Below the pieces are notes generated by a model. It was not told the origin of the DNA and ran no database searches. It worked only from the letters and a program-made list of their open reading frames with translations. Below, in pieces: positions 17,102 to 26,622 of a stretch of DNA of 64,000 nt. A program made the position numbers and the translations under genes. The DNA is from Rhodospirillaceae bacterium (GTDB taxonomy: Bacteria; Pseudomonadota; Alphaproteobacteria; Dongiales; Dongiaceae): positions 1 through 64,000 of the forward strand of contig SSEL01000001.1 of NCBI GenBank assembly GCA_008012315.1, given 5' to 3'. The stretch's first letter is position 1, and each line of letters opens with the position of its first letter.

Positions 17102-19642
17102 ATGACCGCCACGGGCCAAACTGACATCTCAACCGCTTTGCCGATCGAGCCGCTGCTGCCGGAAATCCGCGCAGCGCTCGCGGCGACGCCCAATCTGGTG
17201 CTGGAAGCACCACCCGGCGCCGGCAAGACCACCCTGGTGCCGCTGGCCCTGCGCGCGGAAGCCTGGCTGAAAGGCGGCAAGATCATCATGCTGGAGCCGC
17301 GCCGTCTGGCCGCGCGCAGCGCCGCGCACCGCATGGCAGCGCTGCTGGGCGAAGAGGTCGGCGAGACGGTCGGCTACCGGGTGCGCCTCGACCGCCGCAT
17401 CGGCCCGAAGACGCGGATCGAGGTGGTGACGACCGGGCTGTTCCTGCGCCAGCTTCAGGCCGATCCGGAATTGCCGGGCATCGCCGCCGTCCTGTTCGAC
17501 GAATTCCACGAGCGCGCCATCGACAGCGACCTCGCGCTCGCCTTCTGCCTGGAAGCGCAAAGCGCCCTGCGGGACGATCTGCGGCTGGTGGTGATGTCGG
17601 CCACCCTGGATGGCGGCGCCATCGCCAATCTGCTTCCCGACGCCCGGCGCCTGGCCAGCGAGGGCCGCGCCTTCCCGGTCGAGACACGTTATCTCGGCGA
17701 TGATGCGGGTACGCGCATCGAAGACCGCATGACCTCGGCGATCCGCCAGGCCTTGGAGGAAGAGACAGGCGACCTTCTTGCCTTCCTGCCGGGCACGGCG
17801 GAGATCCGGCGGGTCGAACAGCGCCTCGAGGATCCCGGCTCGGATCGCCTCGTCCTGCCGCTCTATGGCGACCTGCCGCTGGCGGAGCAGGACCGCGCCA
17901 TCCGCCGCGATCCGCAGAGCCGGCGGAAGATCGTGCTGGCGACCTCGATCGCCGAAACCAGCCTCACCATCGACGGCGTCCGCGTCGTGGTGGATAGCGG
18001 CTTGCGCCGCGTGCCACGTTTCGATCCGGTGAGCGGCATGAGCCGCTTGGCCACGGCCAAGGTCTCGCAGGCAGCAGCGACGCAACGGCGCGGCCGCGCC
18101 GGCCGCACCCAGCCCGGCATCTGCTACCGGCTGTGGTCGGCGCAATCCGAGCGCGCCTTGCCGGCTTTCGAAACACCGGAAATCCTTGCCGTCGACCTCG
18201 CACCCTTGGCATTGGAGCTTTCGGTCTGGGGCATCACGGAAATCGAGACGCTGAAGCTGCTCGATCCGCCGCCGGCCGCGGCACTTGCCCAGGCGCGCGA
18301 CTTGCTGACCGAGCTGGAAGCCATCGACGATAAATGGCTGGCCACTTCCCATGGCAAGGCGATGGCGGCGCTCGGCGTCCATCCCCGCCTCGCCCATATG
18401 ATGGTGCGCGCCAGGGAACGCGGGCTCGGCGCGCTGGCCTGCGATATCGCCGCCATTCTCAGCGAACGCGATCCGATCAAGCGAGATCGCCAGCACGGCC
18501 CCGCCGATGCCGATCTGCGTGACCGGCTGGATGTGCTGCAGGAGCGCGACCGGCATAGCGCGCAGGTCGACCGAAACCTGCGCGAGCGCATCCGGCAATC
18601 GGCCAAGGACTGGCGCCGACAGCTTGACCTTCCATCAGATGCGGCGGCCTCGCGCGATGCCGCCGGTGCCGTGCTGGCGCTGGCTTATCCAGACCGGTTG
18701 GCGCAGAAGCGCGGGCGCACGCCGGACGGCATGGAGAGCTTCCGCCTCAGCAATGGACGCGGCGCGGTTCTCGCTGCATCCGACCCGCTCGCGACCCAGG
18801 AATTCCTGGCGATCGGCGCGCTCGATGGCGACAAGCGTGCCGCGCGCGTCTTTCTGGCCGCACCGATCTCGCTCGATGAGATCGAAGCCGATTTCGCCCA
18901 TGCCATCCGCGACGAAATCATCGTCGCCTGGAATCCGCGCAACGAGACGGTCGACGCGAAAAGCCAGCGCCGCCTCTGGTCGCTGGTGCTGACGGAAAAG
19001 CCGCTCGCCAACCCGCCACACGCGCAACTGGCCGAGGCGATGCTGGCCGGCATCCGGCAGATGGGATTGGCTTCGCTCCCCTGGACAGCGGATCTGCAGA
19101 CCCTGCGCGCCCGCATCGCGCTGCTGCGCAAGCTAACCGATCCGCGCCATAGCTGGCCGGATCTATCGGACGAGGCGCTGCTGGAAAGCCTGGAAACCTG
19201 GCTGTTGCCCTATCTGGACGGCAAGACACGACGCGCCCATCTTGCCAATCTCGATCTGCGCGACGCCTTGCTCTCGGCGCTCGACTGGCAGCAGCGCCAG
19301 GCCCTCGACCGGCTCGCCCCGACCCATCTCGACGTGCCCTCGGGCTCGCATCTGCCGCTCGATTACGACAGCGGCGAGGTGCCGGTCCTGGCCGTGCGTT
19401 TGCAGGAGATGTTCGGCGCCACCGATACGCCAACCATTGCCGACGGCAAGGTCCAGGTCTTGCTGCATCTGCTCTCGCCGGCGCGGCGGCCGGTCCAGGT
19501 GACGCAGGATCTCAAGAGTTTCTGGGCCAATGGCTATCGTGCCGTGAAGGCCGATCTCAAGGGCCAGTATCCGAAGCATTACTGGCCGGACGATCCGCTG
19601 ATCGCCGAGCCGACCGCGCGCGCCAAGCCGCGCCCGCGTTGA
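17102..19642 (+). CDS. hrpB: ATP-dependent helicase HrpB
   Basis: An 846-aa DEAH-box helicase of the HrpB family, close to the usual 800-850 aa. Motifs in order: Walker A APPGAGKTTLV (about 35), motif II DEFHERA (about 132), motif III SATLDG (about 167), and motif VI QRRGRAGRTQPG (about 326). Family-specific HrpB C-terminal parts follow, ending near FWANGYRAVKADLKGQYPKHYWPDDP. Its cellular role in most bacteria is unclear. The start is not firm: ATG at 17102 gives MTATGQTDISTALPIEPLLP, which matches the family start, but its ribosome site is weak; 17069 is possible. Confidence 0.93.
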   Translation: MTATGQTDISTALPIEPLLPEIRAALAATPNLVLEAPPGAGKTTLVPLALRAEAWLKGGKIIMLEPRRLAARSAAHRMAALLGEEVGETVGYRVRLDRRIGPKTRIEVVTTGLFLRQLQADPELPGIAAVLFDEFHERAIDSDLALAFCLEAQSALRDDLRLVVMSATLDGGAIANLLPDARRLASEGRAFPVETRYLGDDAGTRIEDRMTSAIRQALEEETGDLLAFLPGTAEIRRVEQRLEDPGSDRLVLPLYGDLPLAEQDRAIRRDPQSRRKIVLATSIAETSLTIDGVRVVVDSGLRRVPRFDPVSGMSRLATAKVSQAAATQRRGRAGRTQPGICYRLWSAQSERALPAFETPEILAVDLAPLALELSVWGITEIETLKLLDPPPAAALAQARDLLTELEAIDDKWLATSHGKAMAALGVHPRLAHMMVRARERGLGALACDIAAILSERDPIKRDRQHGPADADLRDRLDVLQERDRHSAQVDRNLRERIRQSAKDWRRQLDLPSDAAASRDAAGAVLALAYPDRLAQKRGRTPDGMESFRLSNGRGAVLAASDPLATQEFLAIGALDGDKRAARVFLAAPISLDEIEADFAHAIRDEIIVAWNPRNETVDAKSQRRLWSLVLTEKPLANPPHAQLAEAMLAGIRQMGLASLPWTADLQTLRARIALLRKLTDPRHSWPDLSDEALLESLETWLLPYLDGKTRRAHLANLDLRDALLSALDWQQRQALDRLAPTHLDVPSGSHLPLDYDSGEVPVLAVRLQEMFGATDTPTIADGKVQVLLHLLSPARRPVQVTQDLKSFWANGYRAVKADLKGQYPKHYWPDDPLIAEPTARAKPRPR

Positions 19643-19658
19643 CGGCGGTCGTTACGGA

Positions 19659-20219
19659 TTAAAGTCCGCCCACCTCAAGATTGCCGGTTTCGCCCGGCGG
19701 ATTGGTGAAGGGCGGAAAACCGTGCAAGGCGCGGGACTGCGCGAAATGATGCAGTGCCCAGCGCGCCGATGGAAAGGCCAGATCGTCCCAGGGAATCTCG
19801 TCGAAGGTGAAGAGACCGACTTCCAGGCTTTCCGGCCCGGGCGCGATCCGGTCGTCGCTGAGATGCGCACGATAGATCAATTGTACCTGACTGATGCGCG
19901 GGATGGTGTAGATCGCCAGCAGTGAATCGATCTCGATCCGCGCCCCGGCCTCTTCCTGCGCTTCGCGCACGGCGCCGGCTTCCGGCGTCTCCTGCAATTC
20001 AAGATAGCCGGCCGGCAGGGTCCAATGTCCCCGGCGCGGATCGATGGCGCGACGGCACATCAGAATGCGGTCGCCCCAGAAGGCAACGGAACCGACGACG
20101 ATTTTCGGGTTTTCGTAACTGACGAAGCCGCAAGTGAGGCAGACGTCGCGCTCCCGGCCATCGCCTTCCGGCACCTGGCGGCTGAAATTGATCGCTTTTT
20201 TCGTGTCTTGATCCGGCAT
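19659..20219 (-). CDS. NUDIX hydrolase
   Basis: A 186-aa protein with a complete Nudix box: GYLELQETPEAGAVREAQEE AGA (G-x5-E-x7-REUxEExGU). It is preceded by a short CLTCGF motif, as in the NudC-like/ADP-ribose pyrophosphatase group, though only one Cys pair is seen. It should hydrolyse a nucleoside diphosphate derivative; the substrate is unknown. The frame extends to 20246, but that start falls inside the 31-bp tandem repeat, so ATG at 20219 (MPDQDTKKAINF) is preferred. It is convergent with hrpB (16 nt apart). Confidence 0.88.
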   Translation of the reverse strand: MPDQDTKKAINFSRQVPEGDGRERDVCLTCGFVSYENPKIVVGSVAFWGDRILMCRRAIDPRRGHWTLPAGYLELQETPEAGAVREAQEEAGARIEIDSLLAIYTIPRISQVQLIYRAHLSDDRIAPGPESLEVGLFTFDEIPWDDLAFPSARWALHHFAQSRALHGFPPFTNPPGETGNLEVGGL

Positions 20220-20228
20220 CGCGCCAGT

Positions 20229-20347
20229 CTGGCGAAGCCAGATCATTCACGCAAGTGCCCTGGCGAAGCCGGATCGTTCCCGCAAGTGTCCTGGCAACGC
20301 CGAAGCATTCACACAGGGCTTCTGTCGAAGCGGGACCACAGGTCGGG
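20229..20347. repeat. 31-bp imperfect tandem repeats between NUDIX and azlC
   Basis: Three head-to-tail units of 31 bp occupy 20229-20259, 20260-20290 and 20291-20321; a fourth, weaker unit begins at 20322. Units 1 and 2 differ at four to five positions and share CTGGCGAAGCC and CGCAAGTG. They lie upstream of both divergent genes. There are no spacers, so this is not a CRISPR array. Confidence 0.8.
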
Positions 20348-20408
20348 TTGTCTTGCCCGCATCGGCCGCTATGATGCCGGCAAGACGCCGTTCACCTTCA
20401 CCGAACCA

Positions 20409-21167
20409 ATGAACAAACCAGCACGCTACAGCGAGGATTTCGGCTCGGTCGCCGCCGCGCGCCGCCAGGGAGCATTGGCTGCCCTGGCCATGCCCGCCGT
20501 GGTGCTCGGCGCCAGCTATCTCGGTTTTGGCGCTTTCGTCCGGCAGAGCGGTCTCACCTTGCCCCAGGGCGTGGTTTCCAGCGCCACCGGCTGGGCCCTG
20601 CCCGGCCAGATCGCACTGATCGAAATCTATGCGGTGGGCGGCACTCTCTTGAGCGCCGCGCTGGCCGTCATCCTCACCAATGCCCGCTTGCTGCCGATGG
20701 TCGCCAGCCTGATGCCGGTGCTGCGGGCCGGCGAAGCGGGACCGCCGCGTTTGCGGCACTACCTGATCGCCCATCTGATCGCCATTACCGGCTTCGCCAT
20801 CGCCATGCAGCGTGCACCGCAGATGGTGCCGGCGCAGCGCCTGCCCTTCTATCAGGGTTTCGGCATAACGCTCTGGCTGACGACCCTCACCGCCACCATT
20901 CTCGGCTTCTTCCTCGCAGGCATGGTGCCGCTTTATGTGACGCTGGGCTTCGTCTTCCTCAACCCGCTTTATTTCATGCTGGTCTTCATCGCCGATCTGA
21001 AACACCGGCTGCGGGCTTTGGCGCTGGTTTTCGGCACCTTGCTGGGGCCGGCCTTGCATCTGATCGATCCCGAATGGGGCTTGCTCGCCACCGGCTTGAT
21101 CGGCGGCACGGCGGCCTTCCTGATCGACAATATGCGGCGGCGGCGCGGACGAGGCTGGCGTCAATGA
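20409..21167 (+). CDS. azlC: AzlC family branched-chain amino acid exporter subunit
   Basis: A 252-aa membrane protein with about seven helices, the usual AzlC size. Together with AzlD it exports branched-chain amino acids or analogues. The N-terminal region ALAMPAVVLGASYLGFGAFV corresponds to the first conserved helix of the family. The C-terminus is basic (MRRRRGRG) and overlaps azlD by an ATGA junction at 21164-21167, showing translational coupling. The ATG at 20409 is the first good start; the longer frame from 20025 runs through the NUDIX gene and the repeats and is rejected. Confidence 0.85.
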   Translation: MNKPARYSEDFGSVAAARRQGALAALAMPAVVLGASYLGFGAFVRQSGLTLPQGVVSSATGWALPGQIALIEIYAVGGTLLSAALAVILTNARLLPMVASLMPVLRAGEAGPPRLRHYLIAHLIAITGFAIAMQRAPQMVPAQRLPFYQGFGITLWLTTLTATILGFFLAGMVPLYVTLGFVFLNPLYFMLVFIADLKHRLRALALVFGTLLGPALHLIDPEWGLLATGLIGGTAAFLIDNMRRRRGRGWRQ

Positions 21168-21502
21168 ATGCTATTTGGCTGCCCTGGCTGTTTCTATTGG
21201 TCGGCGCCGTGGCGACCTATGCCTGGCGCGGCCTGGGCGTCATGCTGTCCGGCCGCATCAATGCCGATAGCCCGGTGATGCGATGGGTGGCGGCGGTCGC
21301 CTATGCCCTGCTGGCTGGGCTGATCGTCAGGATGATCGTTCTGCCGGCCGGCGCACTCGCCGCCATTTCCCTGGTGGATCGGGTAGGTGCGGCAGCCGTC
21401 ACCGTCATCGTCTATTTCCTCGCCCGCCGCAGCATCATCCTCGGCGTTGGCGCCGGTGCGGCGACGCTCATTCTGCTGCTTTATCTGCGCAACGGTGTTT
21501 GA
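21164..21502 (+). CDS. azlD: AzlD family branched-chain amino acid exporter subunit
   Basis: A 112-aa protein with about four hydrophobic helices, typical of AzlD, the small partner of AzlC. It begins MNAIWLPWLFLLVGAVATYA and contains WRGLGVMLSGRI, matching the family's R-x-LP-like first loop. It starts on the ATGA overlap with azlC, so the two are made together. Confidence 0.87.
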   Translation: MNAIWLPWLFLLVGAVATYAWRGLGVMLSGRINADSPVMRWVAAVAYALLAGLIVRMIVLPAGALAAISLVDRVGAAAVTVIVYFLARRSIILGVGAGAATLILLLYLRNGV

Positions 21503-21883
21503 CGGCGATCGTACCGCCGCAACCCCGTCACCATTTCCCTCGCCGCCATCTCTACGCATTGCCGGCGAAGGCAAGCCCGTTCAGCAGAACGATGCTGAGG
21601 ATGATGAGCGATAGATGGAATGTTCGGCGCGACATCATATGTGGCATGACAAGAACCCCTTCTTCTCAGTCGAAACAGGTTCCGGCTCGCGATGCGGAAA
21701 GTTACGCGCGGGTCCGCCTCCGGCGATATGACGCAGGTCACGTTGCACCAAAAAAAAGTCAGCCCGCGCAGTCGGTTAGACAACGCGGGCCGTTAAATTA
21801 ATCAAGATGAGTTAGTTTGAGTCTTCCGTCATAGGACCGGCACACCGGGGTGCCGGGTCCAGAAATTGTCGGTCCTGAAAGTG
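21503..21883. other. Intergenic region between azlD and pgk
   Basis: These 381 bases lie between convergent genes. A small open frame at 21647-21801 (51 codons) has no ribosome site or recognisable motif and is not called. A minus-strand terminator at 21750-21790 is the only supported element. Confidence 0.45.
21750..21790 (-). terminator. Candidate rho-independent terminator of pgk
   Basis: On the minus strand a 7-bp GC stem, GCCCGCG (21790-21784) with CGCGGGC (21768-21762), is followed after four bases by a run of eight or more T. It lies about 95 nt past the pgk stop. Confidence 0.7.
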
Positions 21884-23077
21884 TCAGTCCTGCAAGGCGG
21901 CGACGCCCGGCAGCGTCTTGCCTTCCAGCCATTCCAGGAAGGCGCCGCCCGCCGTCGAGATATAGGTGAAATCATCCGTCACCCCGGCATGGGCCAGGGC
22001 CGCCACCGTATCGCCGCCACCGGCCACCGAGAGCAACTGCTTCGCCTTGGTCAAAGCCGCGGCTTCGCGCGCCACCGCCACCGTGGCCCGGTCGAAGGGC
22101 TCGATCTCAAAAGCGCCCAGGGGACCGTTCCAGACCACGGTCTTGCAGTCCTTCATCCGGGTGGCGATATCGGCCACCGATTTCGGTCCGGCATCGAGGA
22201 TCATCATCTCCGCCGGCACCGCCGCGACATCCACCGTCTTGTTGGCCGCACCCGCCTTGAATTCCGCCGCCACCACGGCATCGACCGGCAGCACGATGGT
22301 GCAGCCCGCCGCTTTCGCCTTGGCGACGATCTCCCGCGCGGTATCCGCCATGTCGCGTTCCGCCAGCGATTTGCCGACTTCGATGCCATTGGCGAAGAGG
22401 AAGGTATTGGCCATGCCGCCGCCGATCACCAATTGATCGACCTTGGCGACGAGATTGCCGAGGAGATCGAGCTTGGTCGATACCTTGGCGCCGCCCACCA
22501 CCGCCATCACCGGACGCTGCGGCTTTTCCAGCGCCGCCGCGAGGTGATCCAGCTCCGCCTGCATCAGGCGTCCGGCCGCATGGGGGAGCAGATGCGCGAT
22601 CGCCTCAGTGGAGGCATGGGCGCGATGGGCACAGGAAAAGGCATCGTTCACATAGATATCGGCCAGTGCTGCAAGCTGCCCGGCGAATGCCTTGTCATTG
22701 CCTTCCTCGGCAGCATGGAAGCGCAGGTTTTCCAGCAGCAGCACATCGCCGTCCTTCAGCGTCTGCACCGCCGCTTCCGCCGCCGGGCCGACGCAATCAT
22801 CGGCGAAGGCGACCGGCTTGCCCAAGGCGGCCGAGAGCGGCTGCACCAGGGGACGCAACGAGAATTCGGGCGCACGCTTGCCCTTGGGCCGGCCGAAATG
22901 CGACATGACGATGACCTTGGCGCCCTTGGCCGCGAGGTCGCGCAATGTTTCGGCACCGCGATCGATGCGGGTGGCATCGGTCACCTTGCCGTCCTGCATC
23001 GGTACGTTGAGATCGCAGCGCACGATGACGCGCTTGCCGGCGACGGCGAGATCCTCAAGGGTCTTGAACTTTGCCAT
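21884..23077 (-). CDS. pgk: Phosphoglycerate kinase
   Basis: A 397-aa glycolytic/gluconeogenic kinase of normal length that moves phosphate between 1,3-bisphosphoglycerate and ADP. The family signature [18 protein letters not shown] lies at residues about 18-35. It is followed by [28 protein letters not shown], and the C-terminal nucleotide loop [13 protein letters not shown]. It stands alone; a dispersed intergenic repeat lies just upstream of its start, between it and the SDR gene. Confidence 0.97.
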   Translation of the reverse strand: MAKFKTLEDLAVAGKRVIVRCDLNVPMQDGKVTDATRIDRGAETLRDLAAKGAKVIVMSHFGRPKGKRAPEFSLRPLVQPLSAALGKPVAFADDCVGPAAEAAVQTLKDGDVLLLENLRFHAAEEGNDKAFAGQLAALADIYVNDAFSCAHRAHASTEAIAHLLPHAAGRLMQAELDHLAAALEKPQRPVMAVVGGAKVSTKLDLLGNLVAKVDQLVIGGGMANTFLFANGIEVGKSLAERDMADTAREIVAKAKAAGCTIVLPVDAVVAAEFKAGAANKTVDVAAVPAEMMILDAGPKSVADIATRMKDCKTVVWNGPLGAFEIEPFDRATVAVAREAAALTKAKQLLSVAGGGDTVAALAHAGVTDDFTYISTAGGAFLEWLEGKTLPGVAALQD

Positions 23078-23090
23078 TTTGTTTCCTCAT

Positions 23091-23155
23091 AGAGCGTTTT
23101 CGAGCGAAGTGGGCACCGGTTCGCATGAAGAAAAGGCGATCTCATAAAGCTCTAG
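23091..23155. repeat. Dispersed alphaproteobacterial intergenic repeat (copy A1)
   Basis: The core TTTTCGAGCGAAGTGGG-CACCGGTTCGC continues into GAAGAAAAGGCGATCTCATAAAGCTCTAG. It is nearly identical to a copy at 35051-35117. It lies 14 nt upstream of pgk, so it is probably in that gene's leader or promoter zone. Confidence 0.85.
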
Positions 23156-23320
23156 CGCCCGAACATGCTGGCGGCTGATCTGTCACAGGCCATGGCAAAA
23201 GGCAAGACAAGGAAATGCGAGCAAAAAGCCGCGCAACCGCCCGCTTCTTGGCGATCCGGCGGCTTTTCCCTATGGTACCGCTAACGGCTTCCACCGGAAG
23301 GCAATCGTCGAGGAAAGCAC

Positions 23321-24097
23321 ATGGCCTATGGCGCGGCCCTGATCACCGGCGCTTCCAGCGGCATCGGCGCGGCTTTCGCCCATGCCCTGCCCCGCGCCAC
23401 CCATCTGCTGCTGACCGGCCGGGACCGCGACAGCCTGGCGGCGCTCTCCGCCGAACTCACCAGTCCCGGCCGCGAGATCCGCACCGTGATCGCCGATCTC
23501 GCCACCGCCGAGGGGCGCCAGGCGGTGATCGGCGCGGCCCAGGCCTTTCCCGTCGACCTCATCATCAACAATGCCGGACTGGGGCGTCTCGGCCGGGTGA
23601 TCGACAATGTCGCCGAGCGGGAATCGGAAATGGTGCTGGTCAATGTGCTGGCCCCGGTGGAGATCGCCCGCGCGCTTCTGCCCGGCATGGTGAAACGCGC
23701 GCAGGCGGAAAGCCGCCGCTGCGGCGCGATCTTCGTTGCCTCCACCGCCGCCTTCATGCCGATCCCCTATTTCGCCACCTATGCCGCCAGCAAGACCTTC
23801 CTGCTGCATTACACGGAAGCCTTGGCCGAGGAAGTCAGCCGCGAACCGGTCGACATCCTGGCGCTGTGCCCCGGCGCCACGGCAACGCAGTTCTTCACCC
23901 GCGCCGGCATCGACCGGCCGGCCTTTTCCAGCATCCACAGCGCCGAGCGCGTGGCCCGCGAAGGCTTGCAGGCCTTGGGGCAGAAGCGCGTCCACGTGGT
24001 CGGCCCGGCCAATTACATGACCAGCCTGGTGAGCCGCTTCCTGCCGCGCGGCCTGGTGACCTTCGCCGCCGAACGGGTGATGCGGGAATGGAAGTGA
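23321..24097 (+). CDS. SDR family NAD(P)-dependent oxidoreductase
   Basis: A 258-aa classical short-chain dehydrogenase. The cofactor motif ALITGASSGIGAAFAHAL lies at residues 5-22, the NNAG motif appears as LIINNAGLGRLG, and the catalytic Ser and YxxxK as FVASTAAFMPIPYFATYAAS with the following K. The sequence resembles the DltE-like/YqjQ 'SDR' group rather than a named pathway enzyme, so the substrate is open. The ATG at 23321 follows GGAAAG. Confidence 0.88.
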   Translation: MAYGAALITGASSGIGAAFAHALPRATHLLLTGRDRDSLAALSAELTSPGREIRTVIADLATAEGRQAVIGAAQAFPVDLIINNAGLGRLGRVIDNVAERESEMVLVNVLAPVEIARALLPGMVKRAQAESRRCGAIFVASTAAFMPIPYFATYAASKTFLLHYTEALAEEVSREPVDILALCPGATATQFFTRAGIDRPAFSSIHSAERVAREGLQALGQKRVHVVGPANYMTSLVSRFLPRGLVTFAAERVMREWK

Positions 24098-24191
24098 TCA
24101 CCGCTGCGATCATCGGATTTATCAGGACATTGACGAAGGCGCCGCCGCCGGTTTCTGATCGGATGGTGTCTCCCTGCCGCAGGACAGTCGC

Positions 24192-25171
24192 ATGACAGTG
24201 CAGATCGGCGTCGTACAAGCGGAATCGCCGGGCTGGCGGAATGCCGGCCGGCAGACTCCCTTTGCCTTGGGACGCCGTCATGTCGCGAGCGGCTTCGGCC
24301 GCGTGCCGCCGACCTTGCTGATCCTGCTATCGATCCTCAGCGTTCAACTGGGATCGGCTTTGGCGACGGTGCTGTTCTCCAGCCTCGGCCCCGCCGGTAC
24401 GGCGCTGCTCAGCACCGGCTTCTCCGCCACGATGCTCAGTCTAGCGATCTGGCTGCAGGCCGGCCGGCAACTCGCGATGCCGCCAGATAGCGCCTTGCGC
24501 TGGACCTTGCGGCGGCATGGCCTGCTGATCCTGTTCTTCGGCATCGTTCTTGCCGGCATGCTGCTGCCCTTCTTCCTGGCGCTGCAATACATTCCGCTGG
24601 GGATCGCCTCGACCATCGCCTTCCTGGGGCCGCTGGTGCTGGCGGTGCTCACCTCGCGGCGCCTGCTGCATTTCCTCTGGATCGGCATCGCCGTCATCGC
24701 CTTGTCTTGCTGACGCCGGATATCGGCACCGATCTCGATCCGCGGGGCCTCGGATTCGCCGCCCTCACCGGCCTGGCCTGGGCCTGTTTCGTGCCGGTCA
24801 GCAAACAGGCCGGCCGCCTCTTCCCTGGCATTCGCAGCCTCGCCTTAGGCATGTGGACGGCGACCGTCCTGCTGTTGCCCTTCGCCCTGGCGGAAGGCAG
24901 CCTGTTGCAGGCCGGCCTGCCGGATCTCGGCGGCGCCTTTGCCGTCGCGCTGCTCAGCACCGTCCTGCCTTGCGTGATGGAATTCCAGGCATTGCAGCGC
25001 CTGTCGGCCCGCAGCTACGGCATCCTGATGACGCTGGAGCCGGCCTTGGGCGCGCTGGTCGGCGCAATCTTCCTGAGCCAGGATCTCGGCATGCGCATGC
25101 TGATCGCCATCATCTGCGTGACCGTGGCGGCCATGGGCATGACGCTGTCGGAACGACAGGACGACCGCTGA
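24192..25171 (+). pseudogene. DMT (EamA/RhtA-like) exporter, frameshifted
   Basis: Two adjoining frames make one EamA-type transporter. The first (24192-24713) holds five helices and ends WIGIAVIALSC-stop. The second, in the -1 frame from about 24707, continues LLTPDIGTDLDPRGLGF and carries the remaining five helices, ending at 25171. Joining them with one missing base near 24705 gives a continuous RhtA-like protein of about 326 aa (IALS-LLTPDIG), the normal ten-helix size for amino-acid/threonine exporters. Either the gene is recently inactivated or the base is an assembly error. No slippery heptamer is seen that would support programmed shifting. Confidence 0.8.
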
Positions 25172-25219
25172 TGGCGAATTGACGACCACGTATCCCTTGA
25201 TATGAGCCGGGAGGATGAG

Positions 25220-26029
25220 ATGACCATCCAGTATCGACATCGCGGTGCAACCCGGTTTTGGATCGCCGCCTTGGGGTGCCTAGCCCTGGCCGGGATTCCG
25301 GCTCCATCCTCGGTCGCGCAGGCGCAGGATGCCGGCAAGGTCCTGCCGCTGCCGGCCGCTGACCGGCAGGAGATCGAGAAGCTTCTGGGCAAGGGCGTTA
25401 TCGGCGACGCCTTGCCGGCAAAGCCCTTGCCGCCGGCCGAACTCTATATGACCGGCATGCAGGGGCGGATTTCTTATCTGATCCGCGACGAGAAAGGCCG
25501 GACCAAGGACGAGGCGCATGAATTTGCCAAAACGGCGGGCGCGACGCCGGAGAGCTGGGATTACCGGATCGGCAAGGATCGCCGCGCGATCTTTACGAAG
25601 ACCGCCGATGGCGGCCTGGTCACCAGCCTGGAATACGATCTCGACAAGGAAGTGGTCTCGCAATTCACCCCCGGCGAGCCGTTGATCCTGACCGGCCTCA
25701 AGCCGGGTGACAGCCGCCGCACCACGATTCACGTCAAGGTCGCCGATATCGACGATCCGACCGATGTCGATTACGACGGCGCGCTCGATGTCACCTACAG
25801 CTATCTTGGCCGCTACCGGGTCACGGTGCCGGCCGGCAGTTACGATGCCGATCTCATCAAATGGACCTATGCCGGCGAAATCGGGCCAGCCACCATCAAG
25901 ACGGCGCAATATCGCTTCGTCGCCGAGAAGAACGGCATGGTCGCCATGGTCGAATGGCGCGATATCTCCGCCGTGCTGATTTATCACGACAGATCGCGGC
26001 AGGGAAAACTGCTGACCGCCGCCAAGTAG
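25220..26029 (+). CDS. Secreted protein of unknown function
   Basis: A 269-aa protein with a clear signal peptide: basic start MTIQYRHRGATRF, hydrophobic WIAALGCLALAGI, cleavage near VAQAQD. The mature part is rich in beta-strand-like sequence (for example LDVTYSYLGRYRVTVPAGSYDADLI) and has no membrane helix, so it is probably periplasmic. I do not recognise a family. The ATG at 25220 is chosen because GGGAGG lies 5 nt upstream; the earlier in-frame ATG at 25202 precedes that site. It is convergent with the cytochrome gene. Confidence 0.75.
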   Translation: MTIQYRHRGATRFWIAALGCLALAGIPAPSSVAQAQDAGKVLPLPAADRQEIEKLLGKGVIGDALPAKPLPPAELYMTGMQGRISYLIRDEKGRTKDEAHEFAKTAGATPESWDYRIGKDRRAIFTKTADGGLVTSLEYDLDKEVVSQFTPGEPLILTGLKPGDSRRTTIHVKVADIDDPTDVDYDGALDVTYSYLGRYRVTVPAGSYDADLIKWTYAGEIGPATIKTAQYRFVAEKNGMVAMVEWRDISAVLIYHDRSRQGKLLTAAK

Positions 26030-26079
26030 CGCATTTTCGCGAGTCGACGAAACGCTAAAGCCCTGACCGGCCAGCGCCG

Positions 26080-26622
26080 CTATTGCGGCGCGGCGACGGT
26101 GAGATAAGCCGCGGTTTTCTCTTCATTGGGTCCGAAAGGCCCGGGCACCTTATGGGAAACCGGCGTCAGCGATTTCAGATAAGTGGCGAGGGCGACAGCA
26201 TCCTTGGCGTCGAGGGCGCTGTAGGAGCGCCAGGGCATGGCCGGCGCCAATTCGCGACCATCGGGCCGGATGCCCGTCGTCACGGCGGCGATGATTTCGT
26301 CCTTGCTCCAGTTGCCGAGGCCGGTTTCGCGGTCCGGCGTCAGATTGGGCGGAAAGAACACCCCCATGCCCGGCACCTCGAAGCCGATCTCCGAACCGGC
26401 CAGCGGCGTTTTCAGATTCGGCTGCGGGGTGAAGGCACCGGTATTGTGGCAGCCGCCGCAATCCATGATCCGGGCGAGATACTGCCCACGCTTGATCTGG
26501 TCATTTGCCCGAGCTTCCGGTGCCGCGACCAGTGATACGGCGATCAATGAAACGGCGATCGATGACAGCGATGCAGACAGAAAAGCGCGCGATAGGCTGG
26601 TGCCGCATTTTGTAACGGTCAT
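26080..26622 (-). CDS. Secreted c-type cytochrome (class I, single haem)
   Basis: A 180-aa protein with an N-terminal export signal (about 1-37, ending APEARAND). One haem-attachment motif, MDCGGCHNTG, lies at about 53-62. The distal Met ligand is probably in LAPAMPWRSYS, a motif shared with cytochrome subunits of sugar/alcohol dehydrogenases. It should work in the periplasm as an electron carrier. No dehydrogenase or oxidase gene is adjacent, so its partner is unknown. The ATG at 26622 follows a GGGGGAGA site. Confidence 0.85.
   Translation of the reverse strand: MTVTKCGTSLSRAFLSASLSSIAVSLIAVSLVAAPEARANDQIKRGQYLARIMDCGGCHNTGAFTPQPNLKTPLAGSEIGFEVPGMGVFFPPNLTPDRETGLGNWSKDEIIAAVTTGIRPDGRELAPAMPWRSYSALDAKDAVALATYLKSLTPVSHKVPGPFGPNEEKTAAYLTVAAPQ

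Noticed and set aside
20229..20347. Possible CRISPR array
   Set aside because: The 31-bp units are directly adjacent without unique spacers, and no cas genes are present.
21283..21801. A 172-codon plus-strand frame after azlD
   Set aside because: Its first part is a shadow of azlD. The last 51 codons lack a ribosome site and overlap the pgk terminator.
24702..24713. Programmed frameshift in the DMT transporter
   Set aside because: No slippery heptamer, stimulating structure or internal ribosome site is apparent; a one-base loss explains it.
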